Source: CAZLAK01 sp964557545 (lineage in GTDB: Bacteria > Bacillota > Desulfotomaculia > Desulfotomaculales > Pelotomaculaceae). Taken from it: a stretch of DNA of 64,000 bases. Positions 50,801 to 59,643 of this stretch are shown in pieces (within the stretch, counting starts at the first letter, position 1; each line of letters opens with the position of its first letter). Under the pieces are notes generated by a model. It had not been told where the DNA came from. It saw only the letters and a list, made by a program, of their open reading frames with translations, and made no database searches. Position numbers and translations under genes: made by a program. The stretch is taken from the NCBI GenBank assembly GCA_964557545.1, contig CAZLAK010000005.1, forward strand, positions 1 through 64,000, read 5' to 3'.

Positions 50801-52390
50801 TTATACCTTGAACTTGGCCACGGCGCTCTGCAGGCGCCCCGCTATTTCGGCCAGCTGCTGGGTGGCGCTGGCCACCTGCTGGATGGTCGAGGTCACCTGC
50901 TCGTTGCTGGCGGAGAGCTGCTGGGTGCCTTCGCTGGACTGCCTGGCACCCTGGATGATCTCGTTGATGAGCTCGATGTTTTCGGCAACGGCGCTCATGA
51001 TTCCCTGCAGGGCGCTGCCGGCTTCGGAGGCCAGGTCCACGCCCTCTTTGACTTCCGCCGCTCCCTGCTCCATGGCCCTGATGGCTGTCTCCACGCCGGC
51101 CTGGATCTGGCCGATTAACTGGCCGATTTCCTTGGCGGCGGCCGCCGACTGTTCGGCCAGTTTTCTCACCTCTTCGGCCACCACGGCAAAGCCGCGGCCC
51201 TGCTCGCCGGCGCGCGCGGCTTCTATGGCGGCATTTAAGGCCAAGAGGTTGGTCTGGTCGGCAATGCCGGTGATCACGTTGGTGATGTTGCCGATGCGGG
51301 AGGAGAGCTCGCCCAGGCTCTGGACGGATCTGCCCATGTGCTCGGCGGAAGTGGCGATGGAGTTGATCTTTTCAATGGTCTTCTTCACCGTGGCGCTGCC
51401 GGTCTCGGCTGTTGCCGCCATCTTCTTCGACTCTTCGGCGGTGCGGTTGGCGTTCTCCAGGCTCTTTTCGGCCATGGAGGCCACCTCGTTGGTGGTGCTG
51501 GCTACTTCCTCCACAGTGGCGCTCACCTCTTCGGCGGAAGCTGCCAGTTCCTCGCTGTGGGCGGCCAGCGTCTGGGCCGTGGTAGCTATGTCGGCGATGA
51601 GCGCTTTGAGCTGGCCGGCCATGTCGTTGAGCGAGCGGGCGAGGTCCCCCACTTCGTCGCCGGTTTTGACGTCAATGGCCACTGTGAAGTCGCCGGTGGC
51701 CAGTTGCTCCGCGCCTTGCGCCATGGCGAGCACGGGCTTTCTGATCGAGTTGGTGATGAAGAAGGCTACGGCCGCGCCCACCAGGATGGCCAGCAAGGTG
51801 AGGATAACAGATGTAGTGACTACACCGGAAGCGCTGGATTCAGATGACTTGATCTTTTCGGCCAGGAGCTTTTGGTTGCTCTCCACCAAGCCGCGGATGA
51901 TCTCCGTCAGCTGGTTGGTCATGGGCACCAGGCCGGAGGCGATGCGAATGGTCTCGGCGGCCAGGGGCTCGCGGGCAATGGGGTTAGTTTCAGCGTGCTG
52001 TCTGGCTACGGCCGGCATGAGGTCCTCAATGAGGCCGCGCCGGTAAGTCTCGGTGACCTCGATGAGCTTCTGCACTTCCTGCTTTTTCTCCTCGGCAGCT
52101 ATTTCCAGGAGTTTTTTCTCCAGCTCCACCGTTTTGTTGATGTTGGCTATGCAGTCATCTTTATAGTTTTGCTTGCCGTAAGCTATGTAGCCGCGGATGG
52201 CCGCCACGGCGCGGTAGAAGTAGTTTTCAATGCTGTACTCCGTGGACAGCCGCTCGTTGATGATATCGATGTCTTTTAAGTTCTTATGGATGCTCCTGTT
52301 AGAGGTAAACGATACCGCCCCCAGGACGGCCAAAAGCACTAGTACTGCGGCAAAGCCCAGCCCCAGCTTGGTGCCGATGCGCAGTTTCAC
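50801..52390 (-). CDS. methyl-accepting chemotaxis protein
   Basis: About 529 residues: TM1 (GLGFAAVLVLLAVLGAVSFT), a four-helix-bundle sensor domain of about 160 residues, TM2 (SVILTLLAILVGAAVAFFIT), HAMP, and a complete signalling hairpin with the tip ADQTNLLALNAAIEAARAGE and GRGFAVVAEEVRKLAE. No CheR-docking pentapeptide at the C-terminus. The receptor itself is intact. GTG 52390 is chosen because GGGGGG stands 7-8 nt upstream; the frame can start at TTG 52405. Confidence 0.93.
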   Translation of the reverse strand: MKLRIGTKLGLGFAAVLVLLAVLGAVSFTSNRSIHKNLKDIDIINERLSTEYSIENYFYRAVAAIRGYIAYGKQNYKDDCIANINKTVELEKKLLEIAAEEKKQEVQKLIEVTETYRRGLIEDLMPAVARQHAETNPIAREPLAAETIRIASGLVPMTNQLTEIIRGLVESNQKLLAEKIKSSESSASGVVTTSVILTLLAILVGAAVAFFITNSIRKPVLAMAQGAEQLATGDFTVAIDVKTGDEVGDLARSLNDMAGQLKALIADIATTAQTLAAHSEELAASAEEVSATVEEVASTTNEVASMAEKSLENANRTAEESKKMAATAETGSATVKKTIEKINSIATSAEHMGRSVQSLGELSSRIGNITNVITGIADQTNLLALNAAIEAARAGEQGRGFAVVAEEVRKLAEQSAAAAKEIGQLIGQIQAGVETAIRAMEQGAAEVKEGVDLASEAGSALQGIMSAVAENIELINEIIQGARQSSEGTQQLSASNEQVTSTIQQVASATQQLAEIAGRLQSAVAKFKV

Positions 52391-52616
52391 TCTTATTCCC
52401 CCCAAAAATTACATTTCACAAACAAACGACGTTATTGGCGGTTAAAAACAACGTTATGACCCGTCCTTCCAACCTACATTTCTATAATATCCACTCCTTT
52501 CTGGCGGGTAGTAAATTTATAATAAAAGTAACAAAGTTCACCAAAATTATACAACTTTAATTGCCGGCGGCTTAATTGTACGAAGGTACAATATATATGC
52601 TTTTAATCTTAGCAAA

Positions 52617-53270
52617 TTAGTCTTGGGACTTTGGCCCCATTTTCAGCTTTTTCCCGAAGTAGTGGGCGGCGTAGACGGCGGCCAGGGGGTTGTGGCCGGT
52701 GACCCGGTCCTTGACGGCCAGCACGGTCACCGGGGCAGCGGCGTGCTTGATGAAGAGCGTGTCGTGGCCGGCGCAGAGGCCCAAGAGGACGTTTAGTTCC
52801 ACACCTGCCTCGTTTAAAAGGATGGCTTGGGCCACTGGGTTGCACATGGCCTCAAAAGCGCCGGGGCGCACTTTGTCTTTTTCACCTAAGCCGAGATCTT
52901 CTTTGGGCCGGGAACCCGCTTTGCACATTGCGGAAAAAACCGTAAAGCCGTTTTCCTCCAGTATCCTGGCCACTTCAGCGGCTTCCCGGCGCAAGCCCAC
53001 ACAGAAGGCCAGGCCCAGGCGTTTTATGTTCAGGCGGTCGGCCAGTTCGGCTATTTCTCTTAAGCGCGGCCAGCTGCCGTAGCCGCGCGCCTCCACCAGA
53101 GCCGCGGCGCGGGCCCAATCCCCGTCCTCGCCCCGGTAGGCTACAGCGGCTTTCTCGTAAGCCTGCCCTCCACTTTGGCCGGGGCAGAAGGCGGGCAGGG
53201 TGTCTTTTTCCCCTTTCCAGCAGGAGTAGGTACGGCAGGAAGCGCATTTTGGGCCGTCTTTTAACGTCAT
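52617..53270 (-). CDS. DUF1847 cysteine-rich protein
   Basis: 217 residues. The N-terminal CASCRTYSCW and the conserved CVGLRREAAEVARILEENGF, MCNPVAQAILLNEAGVELNV and LCAGHDTLFIKHAAAPVTVL are the marks of DUF1847, found in anaerobes. The cysteines suggest a metal or iron-sulfur site; no function is established. About 210 nt of AT-rich leader separates it from the MCP gene downstream on the same strand. Confidence 0.85.
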   Translation of the reverse strand: MTLKDGPKCASCRTYSCWKGEKDTLPAFCPGQSGGQAYEKAAVAYRGEDGDWARAAALVEARGYGSWPRLREIAELADRLNIKRLGLAFCVGLRREAAEVARILEENGFTVFSAMCKAGSRPKEDLGLGEKDKVRPGAFEAMCNPVAQAILLNEAGVELNVLLGLCAGHDTLFIKHAAAPVTVLAVKDRVTGHNPLAAVYAAHYFGKKLKMGPKSQD

Positions 53271-53429
53271 GGTATAAAAACCTCCGGTTCTTTATTTTTT
53301 GTGCATGGTCCAAAGTGTTTGAACAGCGCCGGCATTGGTATTAGAATAGAAGTGTGCCGGAGTTTATTAATGGCTTTTAGGTGTTGGCCTTTAAAACGTT
53401 AAAACGTGCAGCGGGCTGGTGGCACAATT

Positions 53430-53957
53430 ATGGAAACCACAAACAGTTTATTAGGCGCGCTCGTGTGCTTTTCCTGCCGGCACAGGGCGTATATTTTAAA
53501 TATTCTGGGCAGGGTTATAGAATACTATGGAAGCAACTTGGCGGCCCTGGCCGTTTTTGGTTCCTACGCCCGGGGAGATAACCGCAAGAATTCCGATCTC
53601 GACCTCCTCGTCGTGCTGAAAAAGGCGCCGCCGCGCCGGCAGCGGCTGGAAGAATTTGTGCACCAGGTGGAAAAAAAACACGAAAGGCTTGCCCAGGAAA
53701 TCTACGAGGAAGAAGACATTTATTGCGATGTTTCCCCGTACATCCTGACAGTTGAAGAAGCTTTAATGTTTCAGCCGGTTTATTTTGATTTTGCCGAGCA
53801 CCACCTCATCATTTTTGACGGGGAAGGCATTTTAGAGCGGGTCATTTCTTCTGTTAAGAAGCTCATGCATGCCGCAGGAGCCCGAAAAACGCCTTATGGC
53901 AACCGGTGGGGATGGGAAACCACAGAGTACGGTTTTTTGGGAGGTCGTATTTTGTGA
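53430..53957 (+). CDS. minimal nucleotidyltransferase (MNT) of an MNT/HEPN pair
   Basis: About 175 residues. LAVFGSYARGDNRKNSDLDL is the nucleotidyltransferase signature GS-x10-D-x-D with both metal-binding aspartates. In the known HepT-MntA systems this protein is an antitoxin that AMPylates the HEPN toxin. Its stop overlaps the HEPN start (GTGA at 53954-53957). No clear Shine-Dalgarno for ATG 53430; GTG 53406 is an alternative start. Confidence 0.82.
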   Translation: METTNSLLGALVCFSCRHRAYILNILGRVIEYYGSNLAALAVFGSYARGDNRKNSDLDLLVVLKKAPPRRQRLEEFVHQVEKKHERLAQEIYEEEDIYCDVSPYILTVEEALMFQPVYFDFAEHHLIIFDGEGILERVISSVKKLMHAAGARKTPYGNRWGWETTEYGFLGGRIL

Positions 53958-54370
53958 AGTTAGACCGGCTGTCGGAGTCTTATTTAAAAAAGGCGGAGGT
54001 CCGCATAAAAGCCCTTTATTTTTTTAAGAAAAACGAAGCTTACTCTGACGTGGTGAGGGAGGCCCAGGAGACGGTTGAGCTGCTTTTAAAAGCTGTCTTA
54101 AGGCTTATTGGAGTGGAAGTGCCCAAAGTGCACGACGTGGGCAAAGTGCTGGAGAAAAACAAAAACCTCCTGCCCCCGCCGCTTGGCGAAGAACTGGAGG
54201 AGATAAAGAGGATCTCCAAGCGCTTGCGCAAGGAAAGAGAACTGAGCTTTTACGGAGCAGAAGATTTTATCCCCACGGAAGAATACAGCCTGGAGGATGC
54301 CCAAAAAGCTATTGAGGAAGCCGAATACGTTTACCGCGCTGTTGCGCGAGCTTTTGGCCGGCCCGCTTAA
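53954..54370 (+). CDS. HEPN-domain protein, partner of MNT
   Basis: 138 residues of helical HEPN type: RLSESYLKKAEVRIKALYFF, YSDVVREAQETVELLLKAVL, VPKVHDVGKVLEKN, RKERELSFYGAEDF. GGGAGG stands about 9 nt before GTG 53954, and the start overlaps the MNT stop by 4 nt, so the two are made together. The RX4HXY ribonuclease motif of HepT toxins is not present; the position reads RELSFYG. It is therefore either a non-nucleolytic HEPN/MNT module or a different subtype. The gene order (MNT first) also differs from HepT-MntA. Confidence 0.8.
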   Translation: MKLDRLSESYLKKAEVRIKALYFFKKNEAYSDVVREAQETVELLLKAVLRLIGVEVPKVHDVGKVLEKNKNLLPPPLGEELEEIKRISKRLRKERELSFYGAEDFIPTEEYSLEDAQKAIEEAEYVYRAVARAFGRPA

Positions 54371-55002
54371 GCTTCGCGCCCCACAACGGACATGTAAATA
54401 ACGCTTTCGCCTTTGCCGTCCAGGCCTATGATCCTGTTGACCTCGTCGTCGCTGTAAGCGCCGACCTGACAGGTGGCCAGCCCCAGGGCAACGGCGGCCA
54501 GGGCCAGGTTTTGGGCGGCATGGCCTCCTTCTAAGTAAACGTAGCGCGCGGCCCGCTGGCCGTAGCGGGAGGCCGTGCGGCCAAATACCGCGGCCCAGAT
54601 GATGACGGCGGGGGCTTCGGCCAGCATTTTCTGGCCCAAGGAGGCGCTGGCCAGGGCGTGGCCGCACTCGCCCGGCCGGTGAAGGATTAGGGCGTGTTCG
54701 TCCGGCAGGTAGCGGTATATGCCGCAAGGCAGCCCCTCCACCCGGTTGGCGGCGGCGTAAGTTTCCAGCGGGAAGGTGGCGCCGGCGGAAGGGGCGGCTC
54801 TCAAGCCCAGCCTCCCTGACCTGCCGGTAACCCCCTGGCTGGACCAGAGGAGCTGGGACAGTTCTCTCAAACTCAAGGGCTGGGCCCCGTAGCGCCTTAC
54901 GCTGCGCCGGCGCCAAACGGCTTCCCACAGGCCCGTGCCGCCCGTTTTTTCAGGGGCTTCCAGTTGTACTTTGGCCGGTGCGCTTTCTCTTTTGTCCGTC
55001 AA
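54367..55002 (-). CDS. SagB/ThcOx-type nitro-FMN oxidoreductase
   Basis: 211 residues. WRRRSVRRYGAQPLSLRELS, LLWSSQGVT, RAAPSAGATFPLETYA, YLEGGHAAQNLALAAVALGL, CQVGAYSDDEVNRI match the SagB/ThcOx branch of the nitroreductase family. In toxin and thiopeptide pathways SagB-like enzymes oxidise azolines, but no peptide, SagC or SagD gene is nearby, so this is likely a stand-alone FMN oxidoreductase of unknown substrate. It converges on the HEPN gene with a 4-nt overlap. Confidence 0.85.
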   Translation of the reverse strand: MTDKRESAPAKVQLEAPEKTGGTGLWEAVWRRRSVRRYGAQPLSLRELSQLLWSSQGVTGRSGRLGLRAAPSAGATFPLETYAAANRVEGLPCGIYRYLPDEHALILHRPGECGHALASASLGQKMLAEAPAVIIWAAVFGRTASRYGQRAARYVYLEGGHAAQNLALAAVALGLATCQVGAYSDDEVNRIIGLDGKGESVIYMSVVGREA

Positions 55003-55100
55003 GGTTTAAAACCTCCTTCAAAATCTAATTTTGCACATCTTGCGAGCCGGGCATAAAATAAGTTAATAAGTTAAGTGCCTGGCACCATGGGGTGGTATAT

Positions 55101-56522
55101 GTGGAACTGGTAAGAGACGGCCTCAACCGCTACGTCCTGCCCCGCAGGGGCAAAATGCTGGTGGACGGCGTTGTTTACGTCGACGAACGGCTTTTGCCGC
55201 TGGTGAAGAAGGACAAGTCGCTGCAGCAGCTGGCCAATGCCGCCTGCCTGCCCGGCGTGGTGGGGCGGGTCTGCGGCATGCCGGACATTCACGAGGGTTT
55301 CGGCCTGCCCATCGGCGGGGTGATGGCCACCGCCGAAGACGGCGTCATTTCGGCCGGGGCTGTGGGCATGGACATCAACTGCGGCGTGCGCCTTTTGTCT
55401 ACGAATGTGCCGGCAGCTGGTGTAAGCGTGCCCCTCTTGCGCCGGCTCATAGAGCGCATTGAGGAGTACGTGCCTACGGGTGTGGGCAAGAAGGGCAAGC
55501 ACGGCGCCATTACCGAAAAGATTTTCGAAGAGGTGGTGCACACCGGCGCCCCCGGCATTGTTGAACTGGGCTACGGGCGCCCGCAGGACATTGAACGCAC
55601 CGAAGAGGGCGGCTGCCTGGCCGGGGCCGATCTGACTGCCGTTAGCCGTGAAGCCTACAAGCGCGGTTCGGTGCAGCTCGGCACGCTGGGCGGCGGCAAC
55701 CACTTCATAGAAGTGCAGGCGGTGGAGGAAATCTACGACCGCGCGGCCGCATCGGCTTTTGGCCTGGAAGAAGGCGCCCTGGCCGTGATGATCCATACCG
55801 GCAGCCGCGGCTTTGGCCACCAGATCTGCACCGACTACAGCAAGAGCCACATCCCGGTGGCGCGCAAGTACGGCATCGAGCTGCCCGACAAGGGGCTGGC
55901 CTGCGCGCCTTCTGACTCCAGGGAAGGGCGAGCTTACTACGCAGCTATGGCCTGCGCTGTCAATTTTGCTTTTGCCAACCGCCAGCTGATAACTTACGAC
56001 GTGCGCGCCGCCTTCGGCGATGTATTCGGCTGCGACCCCGCTTCACTGGGCCTGGATGTGATCTACGACGTGGCCCACAACATCGCCAAGTGGGAGGTGC
56101 ACGGCGGCCGCAAGCTGCTCGTCCACCGCAAGGGGGCGACACGGGCCCTGCCGCCCGGCCACCAGGCTAACCAGGAAGTCTATCGCACCACCGGCCACCC
56201 GGTGATCGTCCCGGGGAGCATGGGCACGGCCTCTTACGTGTTGACCGGCACACCGGCGGCGGCAGAGGCGTTCTTTTCGGCCAACCACGGGGCCGGGCGC
56301 ACCCGCTCCCGCACGGCGGCCGTCAAGGAGATTACAAAAGAAGAATTTGAGGCCAGCATGGGCGGCGTGATCTACAACGTGCGCAATTACCGGGAGCTGC
56401 TAGACGAAGCACCCTCGGCCTACAAGGACATCGACCTGGTGGTAGAGACCCTGGCGGCCATAGGCATGACCAAAAAGGTGGCCCGCCTGCGCCCCTTAGC
56501 AGTCATCAAGGGCAGGGACTAG
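55101..56522 (+). CDS. rtcB: RNA-splicing ligase RtcB
   Basis: About 473 residues: GMPDIHEGFGLPIGGVMATA, GMDINCGVRLLST, LGTLGGGNHFIEVQ, IHTGSRGFGHQICTDY, VYDVAHN-type IYDVAHNIAK, and the GTP-accepting His region AHGAGRTRSR-like ANHGAGRTRSRTAAVKE. The enzyme joins 2',3'-cyclic-phosphate or 3'-phosphate RNA ends to 5'-OH ends. No archease gene is in the window. GTG 55101 has GGGGTGG about 5 nt upstream; GTG 55092 is also in frame. The 3' end overlaps the convergent hydrolase gene by 4 nt. Confidence 0.95.
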   Translation: MELVRDGLNRYVLPRRGKMLVDGVVYVDERLLPLVKKDKSLQQLANAACLPGVVGRVCGMPDIHEGFGLPIGGVMATAEDGVISAGAVGMDINCGVRLLSTNVPAAGVSVPLLRRLIERIEEYVPTGVGKKGKHGAITEKIFEEVVHTGAPGIVELGYGRPQDIERTEEGGCLAGADLTAVSREAYKRGSVQLGTLGGGNHFIEVQAVEEIYDRAAASAFGLEEGALAVMIHTGSRGFGHQICTDYSKSHIPVARKYGIELPDKGLACAPSDSREGRAYYAAMACAVNFAFANRQLITYDVRAAFGDVFGCDPASLGLDVIYDVAHNIAKWEVHGGRKLLVHRKGATRALPPGHQANQEVYRTTGHPVIVPGSMGTASYVLTGTPAAAEAFFSANHGAGRTRSRTAAVKEITKEEFEASMGGVIYNVRNYRELLDEAPSAYKDIDLVVETLAAIGMTKKVARLRPLAVIKGRD

Positions 56523-57280
56523 GGGGCCGGGAAGTGTTTTTTTAACCACGAGAACATCGCCCCCCAAACTTTTTCGTAGTGCTCGGTGAACTGGTGGTCG
56601 GCGCCGGGCACGATGAAGAGCTCTTTGGGCTCGCCCGCGCTTTGGTATATAGTGCGGGCGTCTTCAGGCGGCACGACTGCATCCGCGCTGCCGTGGACCA
56701 CAAAGATCGGGCGCGGGGAGATCTTGGCCGCCCGGGCGGGCACGTCGTAGGCGGCGAGGTCGCTGAAAAACGCTTCTTTGACGTAAACCGTCCCGGCGTC
56801 GCCATGCAAGGGGACAAGGCCGTTTCCCGTAGTTTCTCCCCTAAGACCGGCGAACAGCCCGGCCGGGTCGGCAGGCGCAGCCCAGGTGCACACGCCCGCC
56901 ACCCGCCCGTCAACTGCAGCATGGCACAAGACGGTTGTTCCGCCAAAGCTCCTGCCCACTGTAACTGCCCGCTCGTAACCGGACGCCAGGCAGTAATCCA
57001 GGGCGTGCTTTAAGTCGTCTATGTGGCCGGTTAAACTTACGTCGCTGAAATCTCCCTCGCTTTCACCGCAGCCTGCAAAGTCGAACAGGAAAGTGGAGTA
57101 ACCGAGTTCTGCCGCTCTCTCCGCCATGGCCAGGGCCCGCCCCCGCCCTTCTTTGCTGCCCGTAAAACCGTGGCAGACGACGATCACGGTTCTGCCCGCA
57201 GCCGCCGGGTAAAAAAGGGCGGCGAGTTTCTGGCCCCGCCCGTTGTAAAAAGTGTGTTTTGAACACACGGTTGCTGTCAC
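56519..57280 (-). CDS. alpha/beta-hydrolase family protein
   Basis: 253 residues: oxyanion region VVCHGFTGSKEGRGRA, nucleophile elbow VGRSFGGTTV, acid in VVHGSADAVVPPEDA and His in VPGADHQFTEHY, so a full Ser-Asp-His triad. Resembles the dipeptidyl-peptidase/feruloyl-esterase-like hydrolases; the substrate cannot be told. Intracellular, no signal peptide. Confidence 0.85.
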   Translation of the reverse strand: MTATVCSKHTFYNGRGQKLAALFYPAAAGRTVIVVCHGFTGSKEGRGRALAMAERAAELGYSTFLFDFAGCGESEGDFSDVSLTGHIDDLKHALDYCLASGYERAVTVGRSFGGTTVLCHAAVDGRVAGVCTWAAPADPAGLFAGLRGETTGNGLVPLHGDAGTVYVKEAFFSDLAAYDVPARAAKISPRPIFVVHGSADAVVPPEDARTIYQSAGEPKELFIVPGADHQFTEHYEKVWGAMFSWLKKHFPAP

Positions 57281-57343
57281 CCCTTTCCCTTTTATTTTAA
57301 GTTAAATTTGTCCAAAACCCAAAGAAAAGGAGTGAAATTTTTG

Positions 57344-57967
57344 ATGGATGCCTATCAAATTTTGTCCGGTGTGGTCATGGAGAGGAGGAGCATCCGCAAG
57401 TACAGGGACGAAGAGGTGCCGCAGGGTGTTTTAAAAGAAATTTTAGAGTGCGCCCTGTGGGCGCCTTCGGGCACCAACCGGCAGAACTGGTTTATTTACG
57501 CCGTAAGGGGTGAAAAAAAGGACCAGCTGGTAGAGATCATTTCCCGCTCGGTAGAGCCGCTAAAGCCGCGCCTGCAGGAGCTTTTCCCGGAAAAAGTGGT
57601 CAATTTAACCGTCCAGTTCTTTAAAAACTTAGGCGGCGCGCCGGTTGTGCTGCTCGTTTACATCCCCAAGTATGAGGTGGAGCTGCGCCCCGAAATGAGC
57701 ACCTTAGAAAAGCACTACCGCGAGCACGACCGCTTCACCTGCCTTTTAAGCGCCGCTGCTCTTGTACAGAACATACTCCTCCTGGCCAAAGCCAAGGGGC
57801 TGGGCACCTGCTGGATGACAGCCCCCAAATACGTAGAGGACGAGATCAACCAGTTCATGGGCGTAAGCGACATGGAGCTCGTTTCAGTAATCCCCTTAGG
57901 TTATCCCGACCAGAGCCCGCCTGCGCCGCCGCGCAAGGGAGAAAAAATCTGCTGGATCGGTTTTTAA
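57344..57967 (+). CDS. nitroreductase-family protein
   Basis: About 207 residues: VVMERRSIRKYRDEEVPQGV, LWAPSGTNRQNWF, SAAALVQNILLLAKAKGLGT and VSVIPLGYPDQSP are the FMN-binding elements of the family. It would reduce nitro compounds or quinones using NAD(P)H; natural role unknown. AAAGGAG lies about 11 nt before ATG 57344; a TTG at 57341 is immediately adjacent. Confidence 0.9.
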   Translation: MDAYQILSGVVMERRSIRKYRDEEVPQGVLKEILECALWAPSGTNRQNWFIYAVRGEKKDQLVEIISRSVEPLKPRLQELFPEKVVNLTVQFFKNLGGAPVVLLVYIPKYEVELRPEMSTLEKHYREHDRFTCLLSAAALVQNILLLAKAKGLGTCWMTAPKYVEDEINQFMGVSDMELVSVIPLGYPDQSPPAPPRKGEKICWIGF

Positions 57968-58003
57968 ATGCGGGCATAATAAATAGAAGATAATTAACTG
58001 GGG

Positions 58004-59446
58004 ATGGTGTTTTTGCTGGAGATAGAGATCAACCCGCTTTCTTTCCCGCGACAGGACAAACGCCGCATGTGCGGTGTAGAGATGAAGGTCACGGGCTTAA
58101 ACCATGCCGGCGAAGGGGTGGCGAGGGTAGAAGGCATGGTGTGCTTTATCCCAGGCGCCCTGCCGGGAGAGCGTGTCACAGCGGAGGAAGTGGAGCGCAG
58201 GAAAAACTACGCCCGCGCCCGCCTCATCTCCGTGCTCGAGCCGTCAAAAGAAAGGCGAAAGCCCGAGTGTGTGCACTTTGGCGAGTGCGGCGGCTGCCGG
58301 CTGCAGCACATGGAATACTCTGCTCAGTTAAAACATAAGACTGCTCTGGTGGCAGAAAGCTTGCAGCGCATTGCCGGCCTCCCCGGCACTTTGGTGCGGG
58401 AGACGCTGGGCATGTCGTACCCCTGGCACTACCGCAACAAAGCTGTCTTTCAGGTCAGCGAGGACAAGGGCCTTTGGCAACTGGGTTTTTACAGGGAAGG
58501 CACATCCAAGCTTGTGCCCTTTTTTGGCAAGCTAAAAAACCCCGTTGCCGGCTGCCTTTTGGTCGACGGGGAGATCAACAAAGTGGCCGGGGCGGTGCAG
58601 GAACTTTTCGGCAGGCACGCGCCCCGCGGGGGAAGGGTAAAAAACTGGCCGGAGAGGGGTTTTTTCCGGCAGGCGGTGATCCGCAAGTCGTTTTACACGG
58701 GAGAAATTATGGTCGTCGTGGTAACCCAGACAGGCCCTTGGCGGGGTGAGGCGGCCTTTGCCCGCGAGTTGGTCTCTCTCTTTCCGCGCGTGGCCTCAGT
58801 GGCCAAGGCGGCAGGTTCTTTTGGCAGCGGGGCGGCCTTAGGTGAGGGCATAAAGATACTGGCCGGCCGTGACCATATCACCGACCGGATCGGTGATCTG
58901 ACTTTTATTCTGTCCCCGGCTTCTTTCTTCCAGGTCAACCCCGCCCAAACCCTCGTTCTCTACCGGAAAGTCGCGGACTACGCCGGCCTGACCGGCAGAG
59001 AAACGGTTGTCGACGCCTTCTGCGGCGTGGGGAGCATTTCCCTGTTCCTAGCCGGCCGGGCAAAGACAGTGATTGGCATTGAATCATTGCCTTTGGCCGT
59101 GGAAAATGCCGTGAAAAATGCCCGTAAAAACGGTATTGAAAACGCCAGGTTTTACTGCGGGGACGTAGAAAAGCTGCTGCCGGAAATCTTGGCCGCCGGG
59201 GCAAGACCGGATGTGGTGGTATTCGACCCGCCGCGGCGAGGTTTGGGCCGCAAAACCGTAGAGGCGGTGGCCGGCTGCGGCGTGTCCAAAGTAGTCTACG
59301 TTTCCTGCCATCCCGGCACGCTGGCCAGGGACTTGCGTTATTTTAACAGCAGCGGCTACACAGTAAAAAAAGTCCAGCCGGTCGACATGTTCCCCTGGAC
59401 CCATCACGTTGAGTGTGTTGCCTTGATGTCTAGGGTGGAGAAATAG
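58004..59446 (+). CDS. rlmD: 23S rRNA (uracil-5-)-methyltransferase, RumA/RlmD family
   Basis: A TRAM domain (KVTGLNHAGEGVARVEGMVC), an iron-sulfur cluster site C-x5-C-x2-C (CVHFGECGGC) and later Cys, then the SAM-dependent domain: FFQVNPAQ, VVDAFCGVGSISLFLAGRAK, VFDPPRRGLG and the nucleophile loop YVSCHPGTLARDL. It makes 5-methyluridine in 23S rRNA. The start is uncertain: from 58004 the first 25 residues are atypical, and ATG 58069 or 58081 would give a more usual beginning. It is the last gene before the AT-rich island. Confidence 0.9.
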   Translation: MVFLLEIEINPLSFPRQDKRRMCGVEMKVTGLNHAGEGVARVEGMVCFIPGALPGERVTAEEVERRKNYARARLISVLEPSKERRKPECVHFGECGGCRLQHMEYSAQLKHKTALVAESLQRIAGLPGTLVRETLGMSYPWHYRNKAVFQVSEDKGLWQLGFYREGTSKLVPFFGKLKNPVAGCLLVDGEINKVAGAVQELFGRHAPRGGRVKNWPERGFFRQAVIRKSFYTGEIMVVVVTQTGPWRGEAAFARELVSLFPRVASVAKAAGSFGSGAALGEGIKILAGRDHITDRIGDLTFILSPASFFQVNPAQTLVLYRKVADYAGLTGRETVVDAFCGVGSISLFLAGRAKTVIGIESLPLAVENAVKNARKNGIENARFYCGDVEKLLPEILAAGARPDVVVFDPPRRGLGRKTVEAVAGCGVSKVVYVSCHPGTLARDLRYFNSSGYTVKKVQPVDMFPWTHHVECVALMSRVEK

Positions 59447-59467
59447 GACTATTCAAAACACTGATAA

Positions 59468-59541
59468 ATAAAGGGTTTCCTGACAATGAATTTTTCTCAT
59501 GACATCTTTGTCGATGACGTTAATGTCGGGAAACCCTTATT
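59468..59541. repeat. long inverted repeat at the edge of the AT-rich island
   Basis: Left arm 59468-59485 and right arm 59524-59540 pair over about 16 positions (AAGGGTTTCC + GACA against TGTC + GGAAACCCTT), with a 38-nt loop. It lies 21 nt after rlmD and may be its terminator (followed by TTTTTATT) or the end of a mobile element. Confidence 0.6.
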
Positions 59542-59643
59542 TTTATTCTTCGAGGAAACATATCAACTACCCTGAAAGTGATAGGGTTGAGTTGACAGGT
59601 TAGATTTTTTATTGAGGTTGAGGAGACAGTATAGATGTATTAT

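Noticed and set aside
54367..55002. Thiazole/oxazole-modified peptide (RiPP) cluster around the SagB-like gene
   Set aside because: No precursor peptide, cyclodehydratase or transporter gene nearby.
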